From assembly GCA_036403035.1 (NCBI GenBank), contig DASWRT010000096.1, positions 1-19,128 of the forward strand: a stretch of 19,128 nt of DNA, in the 5' to 3' direction. Positions 6,886 to 13,926 of this stretch are shown here, in pieces. The position numbers and the translations under genes are program-made. Numbering within the stretch: the first letter of the stretch is position 1; each line of letters begins with the position of its first letter. The notes beneath the pieces are model-generated. The model was given only the letters and a program-made list of their open reading frames with translations, made no database searches and was not told the origin of the DNA. This DNA comes from DASWRT01 sp036403035 (GTDB lineage Bacteria; Pseudomonadota; Alphaproteobacteria; ATCC43930; CGMCC-115725).

Positions 6886-9221
6886 TGCGCCGCCGCCTGC
6901 TGGCGGTTTTCGCCGCGCTCGGCATTGCCGCAGCCGCGGTGATCGCGGCATTCGCCGCCGCCGACATCCGCACCGACATGACTGCATTCCTGCCGCCGGG
7001 GAAGACGGCGGCGGCGCAATTCCTGTTCCGCGAGCTGCAATCGGGCACCGCAGCCACGATCATCCTGATCGGCATCGAGGGAGCGGAGCCGGAAGCACTC
7101 GCGCGGGCGAGCGCGGGCATGGCCGGCGAGTTGCGGTCCTCCGGCCTCTTCGCCTTCGTCAACAACGGCGATTTCAGCACGGAGGGGAGCGGCGGCGGGC
7201 AGGAGTTCCTGTTCCGGAACCGCTATCTCCTTTCGACCGCGACGACGCCGGATGCCTTCACCGCCGACGCGTTGCGCGCGGACCTCCGCAAGCTGCTCGA
7301 CGGCCTGACCTCCTCGGCGGCGCCGCTGGTGAAGCGGTTCGGCTTCGCCGACCCGGTCGGTGCGTTCCTTCAAGTGGTGCAGACCTGGATCGGCAGCAGT
7401 CATGTCGAGCAGCGGTTCGGCGTCTGGTTCGCGCCCGAGGGAGGCCGCGCGCTTCTGATCGCCAAGACCAAGGCAGGCGGGCTCGACATCGCCGCGCAGG
7501 AGACGGCCGCCGCCGCGATCCGGGCCGCGTTCGAGCATGTTCGCCCAGCTCCCGGCGCGCGGCTGCTCGTCAGCGGACCGGCGGTTTTCGCGACGGAAGC
7601 CGCGCACGCGATCCGCGCCGATACGCACCTGATCTCGATCGCCTCGGCGCTGCTGCTCGCCGCCTTCCTGCTCTGGCAGTACCGCTCCGTGTTCGTCGTC
7701 GCCGTGCTCGCGGTCCCGCTCGGCTTGAGCATCGCCGCGGCGGTCGCCGTGGTGCAGCTCGCGTTCGGGTTCGTCCACGGCATCACGCTCGGCTTCGGCA
7801 TGACGATGCTCGGCGTGACGGTCGACTATCCGATCCTCCTCCTCACGCTCCGCCGCCCGGGCGAGACATCGGGCGAGGCCGTCGTCCGGATCTGGCCGAC
7901 GATGGTGCTGGCGGCGGCGAGCGCCGCGCTCGGCCTTACCGGCATGCTCCTCTCCAGCTTCCCCGGCCTGTCGCAACTCGGCCTGTTCTCGGTCACGGGG
8001 GTGCTCGTCGCCGCGGCCGCGACGCGCTGGGTGCTGCCGGCGCTGATCGCCGCAGCCGGCGTCGGCCCGGTCGAACGGCATCCCTCCTGGCTGAAGCGCG
8101 CCGCAGCAGCCCGGCGGCATCCTGCCGTGTTCGCGATACCGGTCGCGCTGGCCGCGCTGCTGCTGCTCTGGCGCGGCGGTCCCGCCTGGGAGAGCGACCT
8201 CGCCAACCTCAGCCCGGTGCCGCAGGAGAAGCGCGACCTCGACGCCGAGCTGCGGCGGCAGATCGGCGCGCCCGACGTGCGCCACCTGATCGCGGTCCGC
8301 GGCGACGATGCCGAGGCGGTGCTGCGCCGCGCCGAGGCTTTCGATCCGGTCCTGCGCCGCCTGACCGAGCAGGGAGCCATCGCCGGCGCGGAGATCGCCA
8401 GCCGCTTCCTGCCGAGCGCGCGGACCCAGCTTGCCCGGCGTGCGGCGCTCCCCGCGCCGGACGAATTGCGGGAACGGCTCCGCACGGCGGGCGAAGGCAT
8501 GCCGTTCCGCGACAATGCCTTCGATCCCTTCGTCGCCGACATCGATGCGGCGCGCGGCATGGCCCCGGTGACGCGGGACCACGTCAAGGCGCCGATCATG
8601 GCGGCGCGGATCGATTCGCTCCTGTTCGAGCGCGGCGGCGGCTGGTACGGGCTCGTCGCGCTCGTGGACGTCAAGGACCCGGACGCCGTCGCACGCGCCG
8701 TCGCGGCCGAGAACGACCCCGCCCTGACCTACATCGACGTCAAGGCGGAGACCGACCGCATCGTCGCCGCCTCGACGCGCGAGATCTGGAGGTGGCTGGC
8801 CGGCGGAGCGCTTGCCGTCGTCGCCCTGCTGGCGGTCGGGCTGCGCGATTCCCGGCTGGTCTTGCGTGTTGCGGGACCGGTTGCCGGGGCATTGGTCGCG
8901 ACGCTTGCGATCCTGTCGCTGGCGGGGGCGCGGTTGACCTTGTTCCACCTGGTATCATTGTTATTGATGGTCGGCGTCAGCATCGATTATGGGTTGTTCT
9001 TCAACCGCCAGGAAAGTTCGGCTGCCGATGCCCAGCGCACCTTGCATTCGATCGTCAACTGCAACGTCGCGACCCTGCTGACTTTCGGCCTTCTGGCGCT
9101 CTGCCGGACGCCGATACTCCGCAGCATCGGCATGACCGTCGCGACCGGCGTGCTTTGCGCGATCGTGCTCGCCTTCGTCTTTGCCCAACCCCGGCCGCGC
9201 TCCACGGCTGCCGGGCAGTAA
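6885..9221 (+). CDS. MMPL/RND-family exporter
   Basis: A 778-residue inner-membrane exporter of the RND superfamily (MMPL type). One N-terminal span (about 5-26) precedes a large periplasmic domain. A block of membrane spans at about 245-400 and another at about 650-770 follow, separated by a second periplasmic domain, giving the internal duplication typical of the family. Acidic residues within membrane motifs, such as TVDYPILL in the first half and SIDYGLFF in the second, match the proton-relay positions of RND pumps. In APE clusters the equivalent (ApeM) is thought to export the lipid-linked product; this pump with the LolA-like protein would do the same here. The start overlaps the previous stop (TGATG). 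The frame is intact. Confidence 0.9.
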   Translation: MRRRLLAVFAALGIAAAAVIAAFAAADIRTDMTAFLPPGKTAAAQFLFRELQSGTAATIILIGIEGAEPEALARASAGMAGELRSSGLFAFVNNGDFSTEGSGGGQEFLFRNRYLLSTATTPDAFTADALRADLRKLLDGLTSSAAPLVKRFGFADPVGAFLQVVQTWIGSSHVEQRFGVWFAPEGGRALLIAKTKAGGLDIAAQETAAAAIRAAFEHVRPAPGARLLVSGPAVFATEAAHAIRADTHLISIASALLLAAFLLWQYRSVFVVAVLAVPLGLSIAAAVAVVQLAFGFVHGITLGFGMTMLGVTVDYPILLLTLRRPGETSGEAVVRIWPTMVLAAASAALGLTGMLLSSFPGLSQLGLFSVTGVLVAAAATRWVLPALIAAAGVGPVERHPSWLKRAAAARRHPAVFAIPVALAALLLLWRGGPAWESDLANLSPVPQEKRDLDAELRRQIGAPDVRHLIAVRGDDAEAVLRRAEAFDPVLRRLTEQGAIAGAEIASRFLPSARTQLARRAALPAPDELRERLRTAGEGMPFRDNAFDPFVADIDAARGMAPVTRDHVKAPIMAARIDSLLFERGGGWYGLVALVDVKDPDAVARAVAAENDPALTYIDVKAETDRIVAASTREIWRWLAGGALAVVALLAVGLRDSRLVLRVAGPVAGALVATLAILSLAGARLTLFHLVSLLLMVGVSIDYGLFFNRQESSAADAQRTLHSIVNCNVATLLTFGLLALCRTPILRSIGMTVATGVLCAIVLAFVFAQPRPRSTAAGQ

Positions 9222-9234
9222 TTTCCGGTCCAGC

Positions 9235-10440
9235 ATGTCCCCGCTTGTTCTTTCCGCCTTTACCGTCGTCAGCGCGATGGGGCGCGGCGTCGCCGCGACG
9301 CACGACGCGCTGCGGCGGCGTCGTAGCGTCCTTCGCCGCTGCGACTTCGAGGACGCAACGCTCGACTGCTTCATCGGCCGCGTCGACGGCATCGAGGACG
9401 AGTCGCTGCCGCAGCCGCTTGCCGCCTATGACTGCCGCAACAACCGGCTTGCGCACATGGCGCTGCGGACCGACGGGTTCGCCGATTCGGTCGCGGCGGC
9501 GAAGGAGCGGTACGGTGCGGACCGCATCGCCGTGATCCTCGGCACGAGCACGTCGGGCATCCTGCAAAGCGAGGAGGCTTACCGCCGGCGCGACCCGGCG
9601 ACCGGCGCCCTCCCCGCCGATTTCGATTATGCCCATACGCACGACCTGTTCTCGCTGGCCCGGTTCGTCCGCCGCGCGCTCGGCCTCACCGGGCCGGCAT
9701 CGATGATCTCCACGGCGTGCTCGTCGAGCGCCAATAGCTTCGCCGAGGCGGCGCGGCACATCGAAGCGGGAATCTGCGATGCGGCGGTGGTCGGCGGCGC
9801 GGACAGCCTGTGCCGGATGACATTGTACGGCTTCGCGTCGCTGGAACTGCTCTCGCCGCAGGCATGCCGCCCCTGCGCCGCGGACCGGAACGGCATCTCG
9901 ATCGGCGAAGCCGCCGGGTTCGCGCTGCTGGAACGGCCGGACCGGGCGATGCCGGCGGATCCTGCCGGCGCGGTCGCACTGCTCGGCTACGGCGAGAGCA
10001 GCGACGGCTATCACATGTCGTCGCCGCACCCGGAGGGACTCGGCGCGGCGGCGGCGATGCACGCAGCCATCGACAAGGCCGGCCTGTCGCCGGACGAGAT
10101 CGACTACGTGAACCTGCACGGCACCGGGACGCGGAACAACGACGCGATGGAGGACAAGGCCGTCGCGCAGATCTTCGGCACGGCGACGCCGTGCAGTTCC
10201 ACCAAGGGCTGGTCCGGACATGCGCTCGGCTCGGCCGGGATCGTCGAGGCGGTGATCGCGGCGCTGTGCATCCGGCACGGCTTCGTTCCGGGCTGTCTCG
10301 GCGTGGAGGCGATCGATCCCGCTTTCGCGAGCCGCGTCGTCGTCGCGAACGCGGAGCAGCGGGTCCGCCGCGTGGTCAGCAACTCGTTCGGCTTCGGCGG
10401 CAGCAATTGCGCGCTGGTGCTGGGCGAGGCGGCGCTCTGA
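9235..10440 (+). CDS. Beta-ketoacyl-ACP synthase (FabF/ApeO-like)
   Basis: A 401-residue thiolase-fold condensing enzyme. The complete Cys-His-His triad is visible: Cys162 in STACSSSAN, His295 in NLHGTGT and His329 in WSGHALGSAG. The C-terminal SNSFGFGGSN loop is also present. It would condense ACP-bound starter with malonyl-ACP. The following gene encodes a chain-length-factor-like partner, so the functional form is probably a heterodimer, as with ApeO-ApeC. I start at ATG 9235, 13 bases after the MMPL stop, because the protein core begins there (MSPLVLSAFTVVS). An upstream TTG at 9181 would overlap the MMPL gene. The stop overlaps the next ATG by one base. The cluster has no second complete KS. 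Confidence 0.93.
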   Translation: MSPLVLSAFTVVSAMGRGVAATHDALRRRRSVLRRCDFEDATLDCFIGRVDGIEDESLPQPLAAYDCRNNRLAHMALRTDGFADSVAAAKERYGADRIAVILGTSTSGILQSEEAYRRRDPATGALPADFDYAHTHDLFSLARFVRRALGLTGPASMISTACSSSANSFAEAARHIEAGICDAAVVGGADSLCRMTLYGFASLELLSPQACRPCAADRNGISIGEAAGFALLERPDRAMPADPAGAVALLGYGESSDGYHMSSPHPEGLGAAAAMHAAIDKAGLSPDEIDYVNLHGTGTRNNDAMEDKAVAQIFGTATPCSSTKGWSGHALGSAGIVEAVIAALCIRHGFVPGCLGVEAIDPAFASRVVVANAEQRVRRVVSNSFGFGGSNCALVLGEAAL

Positions 10441-11258
10441 TGCGCGTTTACGTCGGCGGCGCAACGCTTGTCGGCCCCGGTATCGCCGACCGGGAGACCG
10501 GCATCGCGGTCCTGCGCGGCGAGCGGGACTACGCGTTCGGGGATTACGTCCCGCCGTCGCCCGCCATCCTTTCCGCTACCGAGCGGCGGCGGACCAGCCC
10601 GTCGGTCCGTCTTGCGCTCCATGCCGCCACGCAAGCCGTGCAGGCCGTTGCTGCGGATCCGGCGACGCTGCGCACCGTGTTCGGCACGTCGAACGGCGAC
10701 GGGCAGGTCGTGCATGCCATCCTGGAGACGCTGTCGGGACCGGAGCGCCTCGTATCGCCGACGCAGTTCCACAACTCCGTGCACAACGCCGCGGCGGGAT
10801 ACTGGTGCATCGGCGCGGGCGTGCGGCGACCGTCGGTCAGCATCGGCTGCCACGATGACACCTTCGCCGCGGCGCTGCTCCAAGCGGCAACGCAGACCGT
10901 CGTCGAGCGGGAGCCGACGCTGCTCTGCGTCTTCGACATGCCGATGCCGCCGCCGCTTAGCCTCGTCCGCAAGACGCTCCATCCCCTGGCCGTCGCGATC
11001 GTGCTGTCGCCGACGCCGGAGTGGACCGGCGTCGAGGCCGAGTTGACCTTGCGCTTCGCCAGCGGACCGCCGAACACGCCGGCGGAGCCGCGCCTCGCTG
11101 GGCTTCAGCCGCTGTACGGCGGCAATCCGGCTGGACGTGCACTGCGCCTGCTCGAACATCTCGCCCGCAGCGAGGAAGCCCGGCTCTCGCTCGCCATCCT
11201 CGACGATTCCAGGCTCGACATGCACGTCATGCCGACATGCTCGCCCGAACATGCTTGA
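10440..11258 (+). CDS. Chain-length-factor-like ketosynthase homologue (ApeC-like)
   Basis: A 272-residue ketosynthase-fold protein, much shorter than the 400-residue KS beside it. It lacks recognisable NLHGTGT and GHxxG histidine motifs, so it should be unable to decarboxylate or condense alone. It matches the ketosynthase-like family of polyene clusters that pairs with a full KS and sets chain length. Segments such as QFHNSVHNAAAGYW (about 108-121) are characteristic. The nucleophile-elbow region reads SIGCHDD with Cys137, where relatives I know often have alanine or glycine. Whether it is functional is unknown. The start overlaps the KS stop by one base and the 3' end overlaps the next gene by 8 bases. 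The stoichiometric coupling fits heterodimer formation. Confidence 0.85.
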   Translation: MRVYVGGATLVGPGIADRETGIAVLRGERDYAFGDYVPPSPAILSATERRRTSPSVRLALHAATQAVQAVAADPATLRTVFGTSNGDGQVVHAILETLSGPERLVSPTQFHNSVHNAAAGYWCIGAGVRRPSVSIGCHDDTFAAALLQAATQTVVEREPTLLCVFDMPMPPPLSLVRKTLHPLAVAIVLSPTPEWTGVEAELTLRFASGPPNTPAEPRLAGLQPLYGGNPAGRALRLLEHLARSEEARLSLAILDDSRLDMHVMPTCSPEHA

Positions 11259-11706
11259 TCGCGACGCGATCGCCCGCCTGATCCCGCACCAGGGCCGCAT
11301 GTGCCTGCTCTCGTCGGTCGAGAGCTTCACGCCGACAGCGATCGTCTGCCGCGCCGTTTCGCATGCCGATCCGGACAACCCGCTGCGGCGGAACGGCATC
11401 CTCGCACCGGTCTGCGGAATCGAGTACGGGTTGCAGGCGATGGCGGTGCATGGCGCGATGCTCGACGAGACGCCGCAGCGTCCGGGTTACCTCACCAGCC
11501 TGCGCGACGTCCGGTTCGCCGATGGCGTCGCGGACCTCGCGTCGGTCGGCACGCCGCTCGCCGTGCGCGCCGACCTGCTGCACAAGGACGGCGCCGGCTT
11601 CATCTATTCTTTCGGCATCTCCGCCGCCGGGAGCGGCGGCCCCGGCTCCCTGCTGTCCGGACAGGCCATGATCATCATCCCGCCGGCTCCGGAGGGACAG
11701 CCGTGA
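11251..11706 (+). CDS. 3-hydroxyacyl-ACP dehydratase, ApeP-like
   Basis: A 151-residue hotdog-fold protein of the ApeP/FabZ-like dehydratase family. It begins directly at the family signature IPHQGRMCLLSSV (11-23), with His13 as candidate catalytic residue. It continues with ILAPVCGIEYGLQAMAVHG (about 50-68), the central helix containing Glu59, the likely second catalytic residue. It probably works with the ApeI-like dehydratase earlier in the operon to dehydrate successive beta-hydroxyacyl-ACPs. The ATG at 11251 is chosen because the conserved core starts there; upstream codons in this frame lie inside the preceding gene. The 3' end overlaps the reductase GTG by 4 bases (GTGA). Confidence 0.86.
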   Translation: MLDRDAIARLIPHQGRMCLLSSVESFTPTAIVCRAVSHADPDNPLRRNGILAPVCGIEYGLQAMAVHGAMLDETPQRPGYLTSLRDVRFADGVADLASVGTPLAVRADLLHKDGAGFIYSFGISAAGSGGPGSLLSGQAMIIIPPAPEGQP

Positions 11707-12425
11707 GGCGGGCGCTGGTCACCGGCGGCGCCAGCCCGCTCGGCACGGCGATCTGCCGCAGGCTCGCCGCGGACGGGATACATGTCGTGATCCATGCGCA
11801 TGCCGGGCTGGACCGGGCGCAAGCCGTCGCCGACGAAATCCGGCAGGCCGGCGGCGCGGCGGAGGCGGTCCGTTTCGACGTGACCGACGCCGCGGCGACG
11901 GCTGCCGCGATCGAAGATCTGCTGGCGGCCGGCGGCCCCGTTCAGATCCTCGTCCACAATGCCGGCATCCACGACGACGCGCCGATGGCGGGCATGACGG
12001 AGAAGCAGTGGCGCAGCGTCATCGACGTATCGCTGAACGGGTTCTATGCGGCGGCACGGCCGCTGCTCCTGCCGATGATGGGCACCCGCTGGGGCCGCAT
12101 CGTCGCGATCTCGTCGCTCTCGGCGATCATGGGCAATCGCGGTCAGGTCAACTATGCCGCGGCGAAGGCCGGCCTTATCGGCGCGGTCAAGGCGCTGTCG
12201 CTGGAATGCGCCAGCCGGGGCATCACCGTCAACGCGGTGGCGCCGGGGATCATCGAGTCGCCGGCCGTCGCGGCGGTCCTGACCAAGGAACGGATCGCCG
12301 CTGTCGTGCCGATGAAGCGGGCCGGGAAGCCCGAGGAAGTGGCTGACCTCGTGGCGTTCCTCGCTTCGGACCGGGCCGCCTACATCTCCGGCCAGGCGAT
12401 CTCCATAAACGGCGGCATGGCATAG
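11703..12425 (+). CDS. 3-oxoacyl-ACP reductase (FabG/ApeQ-like SDR)
   Basis: A 240-residue short-chain dehydrogenase that reduces 3-oxoacyl-ACP with NAD(P)H. TGGASPLG (7-14) is the cofactor loop and HNAGI the conserved core strand. Ser138, Tyr151 and Lys155 form the catalytic set in ISSLSAIMGNRGQVNYAAAK. These numbers coincide with E. coli FabG. The C-terminal SGQAISINGGMA is typical of FabG and lies near the active-site tunnel. The GTG start is preceded by GGAGGGACAG and overlaps the dehydratase stop by 4 bases. It is the last gene of the operon and is followed by a strong hairpin. It would supply the beta-hydroxy intermediates for the two dehydratases. Confidence 0.92.
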   Translation: MRRALVTGGASPLGTAICRRLAADGIHVVIHAHAGLDRAQAVADEIRQAGGAAEAVRFDVTDAAATAAAIEDLLAAGGPVQILVHNAGIHDDAPMAGMTEKQWRSVIDVSLNGFYAAARPLLLPMMGTRWGRIVAISSLSAIMGNRGQVNYAAAKAGLIGAVKALSLECASRGITVNAVAPGIIESPAVAAVLTKERIAAVVPMKRAGKPEEVADLVAFLASDRAAYISGQAISINGGMA

Positions 12426-12441
12426 GAAGATCGCTGTAGGA

Positions 12442-12484
12442 GCGGATCGGGAACGGCGCGCAGGGCGGGCCGCTCCCGATCCGC
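12442..12484. terminator. Strong hairpin between convergent genes, likely bidirectional terminator
   Basis: A perfect 11-base inverted repeat (GCGGATCGGGA at 12442-12452 with TCCCGATCCGC at 12474-12484) encloses a 21-base loop. The loop can itself pair through CGGC/GCCG. It lies 16 bases after the reductase stop and 12 bases before the 3' end of the convergent lipoprotein gene, so it could end both transcripts. There is no clear U tract. Confidence 0.65.
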
Positions 12485-12496
12485 GGGCCTCAGCAA

Positions 12497-12883
12497 TCAG
12501 ATCGACGACTGGATCCGGATCTGCTTTTCCAGATTCTGGACCCAACCGTTGTAGTTCCGGTGAATTTCGGTTCCGGTGTAATCCAGGTTCGCACTGGATA
12601 GGTAGCGGATCGAGTAGTTCGTCGGCGTGTAGTTGATGGCGACAACCGCCTGATGCTCGCGCAGGTTCAGCGTGCATTTCATCTCGCCGGGACCGACGTT
12701 CTCGACCTGCCAGCCGAGACCGAGGGCGGCCCGCCGGATCTGATCCGCCCGGACGCTCAACGGCGCCGTCGGCGTTCCGAAGCTGTCGGAGTCGACATTG
12801 TAGATCGGTTTCGAGGTACAGGCCGCAATACCGACGACGATGATCAGGACGGTCAGCAGCCGTATCGCGATATTCCTCATCAT
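12497..12883 (-). CDS. Small lipoprotein of unknown function beside the polyene operon
   Basis: A 128-residue (127 if the second ATG is used) secreted lipoprotein. The hydrophobic signal runs from about residue 5 to 20 and ends in the lipobox IAAC with Cys22 as the lipidated residue. The mature part is about 106 residues, polar and mostly beta-strand-like, ending with IHRNYNGWVQNLEKQI, which looks like a conserved C-terminal helix. I cannot name a family with certainty. A very good ribosome binding site (AAGGGGGA) lies immediately before tandem ATG codons; the second, at 12880, has better spacing. It is 46 bases downstream of the glycosyltransferase and probably cotranscribed with it. Lipoproteins of this size occur in several aryl-polyene clusters, so a role in envelope placement or export of the product is plausible but unproven. 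Confidence 0.75.
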   Translation of the reverse strand: MMRNIAIRLLTVLIIVVGIAACTSKPIYNVDSDSFGTPTAPLSVRADQIRRAALGLGWQVENVGPGEMKCTLNLREHQAVVAINYTPTNYSIRYLSSANLDYTGTEIHRNYNGWVQNLEKQIRIQSSI

Positions 12884-12929
12884 TCCCCCTTCTTCTGAAG
12901 ATGCTCGTTCCCTCGGCGGCAGGGCGGCT

Positions 12930-13808
12930 TTATCTCGGCCGGATACCGGCGGCGACGGTTCGCCACAACCCCACCGGATACATCCCGCGCCTCAGCAACT
13001 TCGACGCGACCATTACCACAATCCGGCAAATATCCGCCACCGGCCGGAAATAGCTCGGACGGCGCAGCACCGACCCGTACAGCGCGGGAATATCGATCGA
13101 AACCGTGCGCACGCCGTGCCATCCGGCGCAGATGAGCAATTCGCTCTCGAAGGCGAAACCGGTCGCCAGGGGCGGACGGGCGGACAGCCCGCGGAGGGCG
13201 CTCGCCGGGTAGACCCGGAACCCGGATTGCGTGTCGTCGATCGGATGGCCCGACGCCCAGGAGATCCAGAAATCGGCAATGCGGTTCGCGATGTACCGCG
13301 CTCGCGGGAAGGCATCCTTATGCGCTCGCCGCGAGCCGATCACGATCGTACCGGGATTGCGGCGCGCCGCGTCGACGAGCCGCGCGACGTCCTCCGGCCG
13401 GTGCTGGCCGTCGGCGTCGAGCGTCACGACATCGGCGGTTCCGGCATTGAGGGCGTGCATCATGCCGTTCCACAGGCTGGCGCCCTTGCCGCTGTTGACC
13501 GGGTTGCGCAGCACGGTCGCGCCGCACCGCTGCGCGATCGAGCCGGTGCCGTCCGACGATCCGTCGTCGACGACGATCACCGCGGGAGCGACCGCGAGCG
13601 CGCGCCGCACGATGTCGGCGATCGTCGCCGCTTCGTTGTAGGCCGGAATGACGATGGCCACGTCGGGAACGCCGGAAGCGGGCCGCGAGCCATAAGGTGC
13701 GTCCTCCCGGAGGGCCGGCGACGCGGGCTCGTCCAGGCAGAGGCTTTCGCTCCCTTCGGGCGTGGAGTCGGTCGTCGTCCTTGTCTGGTCTTCCGTCGGC
13801 GAAATCAC
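12930..13808 (-). CDS. Family 2 glycosyltransferase, dolichyl-phosphate-mannose-synthase-like
   Basis: A 292-residue GT2-fold glycosyltransferase if the GTG at 13808 is the start. Motifs are AIVIPAYNEA (51-60, nucleotide-sugar site), VVDDGSSDG (79-87), DADGQH (131-136, the DxD metal site) and the DDTQSGFRVYP segment with FESELL after it. These match the polyprenyl-phosphate glycosyltransferase subgroup. The C-terminal part has no membrane span. The first 45 or so residues are disordered and the true start is uncertain; GTG at 13661 (VAIVIPAY) is an alternative that removes them. It is divergent from the halogenase-like gene and followed by the lipoprotein gene. Aryl-polyene and flexirubin clusters often carry a GT2 enzyme thought to modify the lipid head, so a similar role is likely. 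The sugar is unknown. Confidence 0.82.
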   Translation of the reverse strand: MISPTEDQTRTTTDSTPEGSESLCLDEPASPALREDAPYGSRPASGVPDVAIVIPAYNEAATIADIVRRALAVAPAVIVVDDGSSDGTGSIAQRCGATVLRNPVNSGKGASLWNGMMHALNAGTADVVTLDADGQHRPEDVARLVDAARRNPGTIVIGSRRAHKDAFPRARYIANRIADFWISWASGHPIDDTQSGFRVYPASALRGLSARPPLATGFAFESELLICAGWHGVRTVSIDIPALYGSVLRRPSYFRPVADICRIVVMVASKLLRRGMYPVGLWRTVAAGIRPR

Positions 13809-13926
13809 GGGTTTTGCTTGCCGATGCTGGCAGAAAATGGTTTCAGAATACCCGCGCCCGGCGGTTTTGGTCGATACCGGCGGCGGATCACGCGGGCGAC
13901 AATATACGAGACGGGGAGCGGCGTAG
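13809..13926. promoter_or_regulatory. Divergent intergenic region between glycosyltransferase and halogenase-like gene
   Basis: 118 bases lie between the two divergent starts. AT-richer segments occur at about 13829-13846 and around ATATAC near 13903. The GGGGAG motif near 13914 serves as ribosome binding site for the GTG at 13927. Promoters in both directions are expected, but no element pair with good spacing is convincing. Confidence 0.35.

Noticed and set aside
6699..8948. 749-codon open reading frame on the minus strand
   Set aside because: It lies antisense to the MMPL gene, whose domains and membrane spans are clear. Its product is Arg/Glu/His/Asp-rich with no domain, as expected of antisense frames in GC-rich DNA.
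9055..10464. 469-codon minus-strand reading frame
   Set aside because: Antisense to the ketosynthase with its full active site; Arg-rich composition and no recognisable motif.
10104..11399. 431-codon minus-strand reading frame
   Set aside because: Antisense to the CLF-like and dehydratase genes; no domain and no credible start signal.
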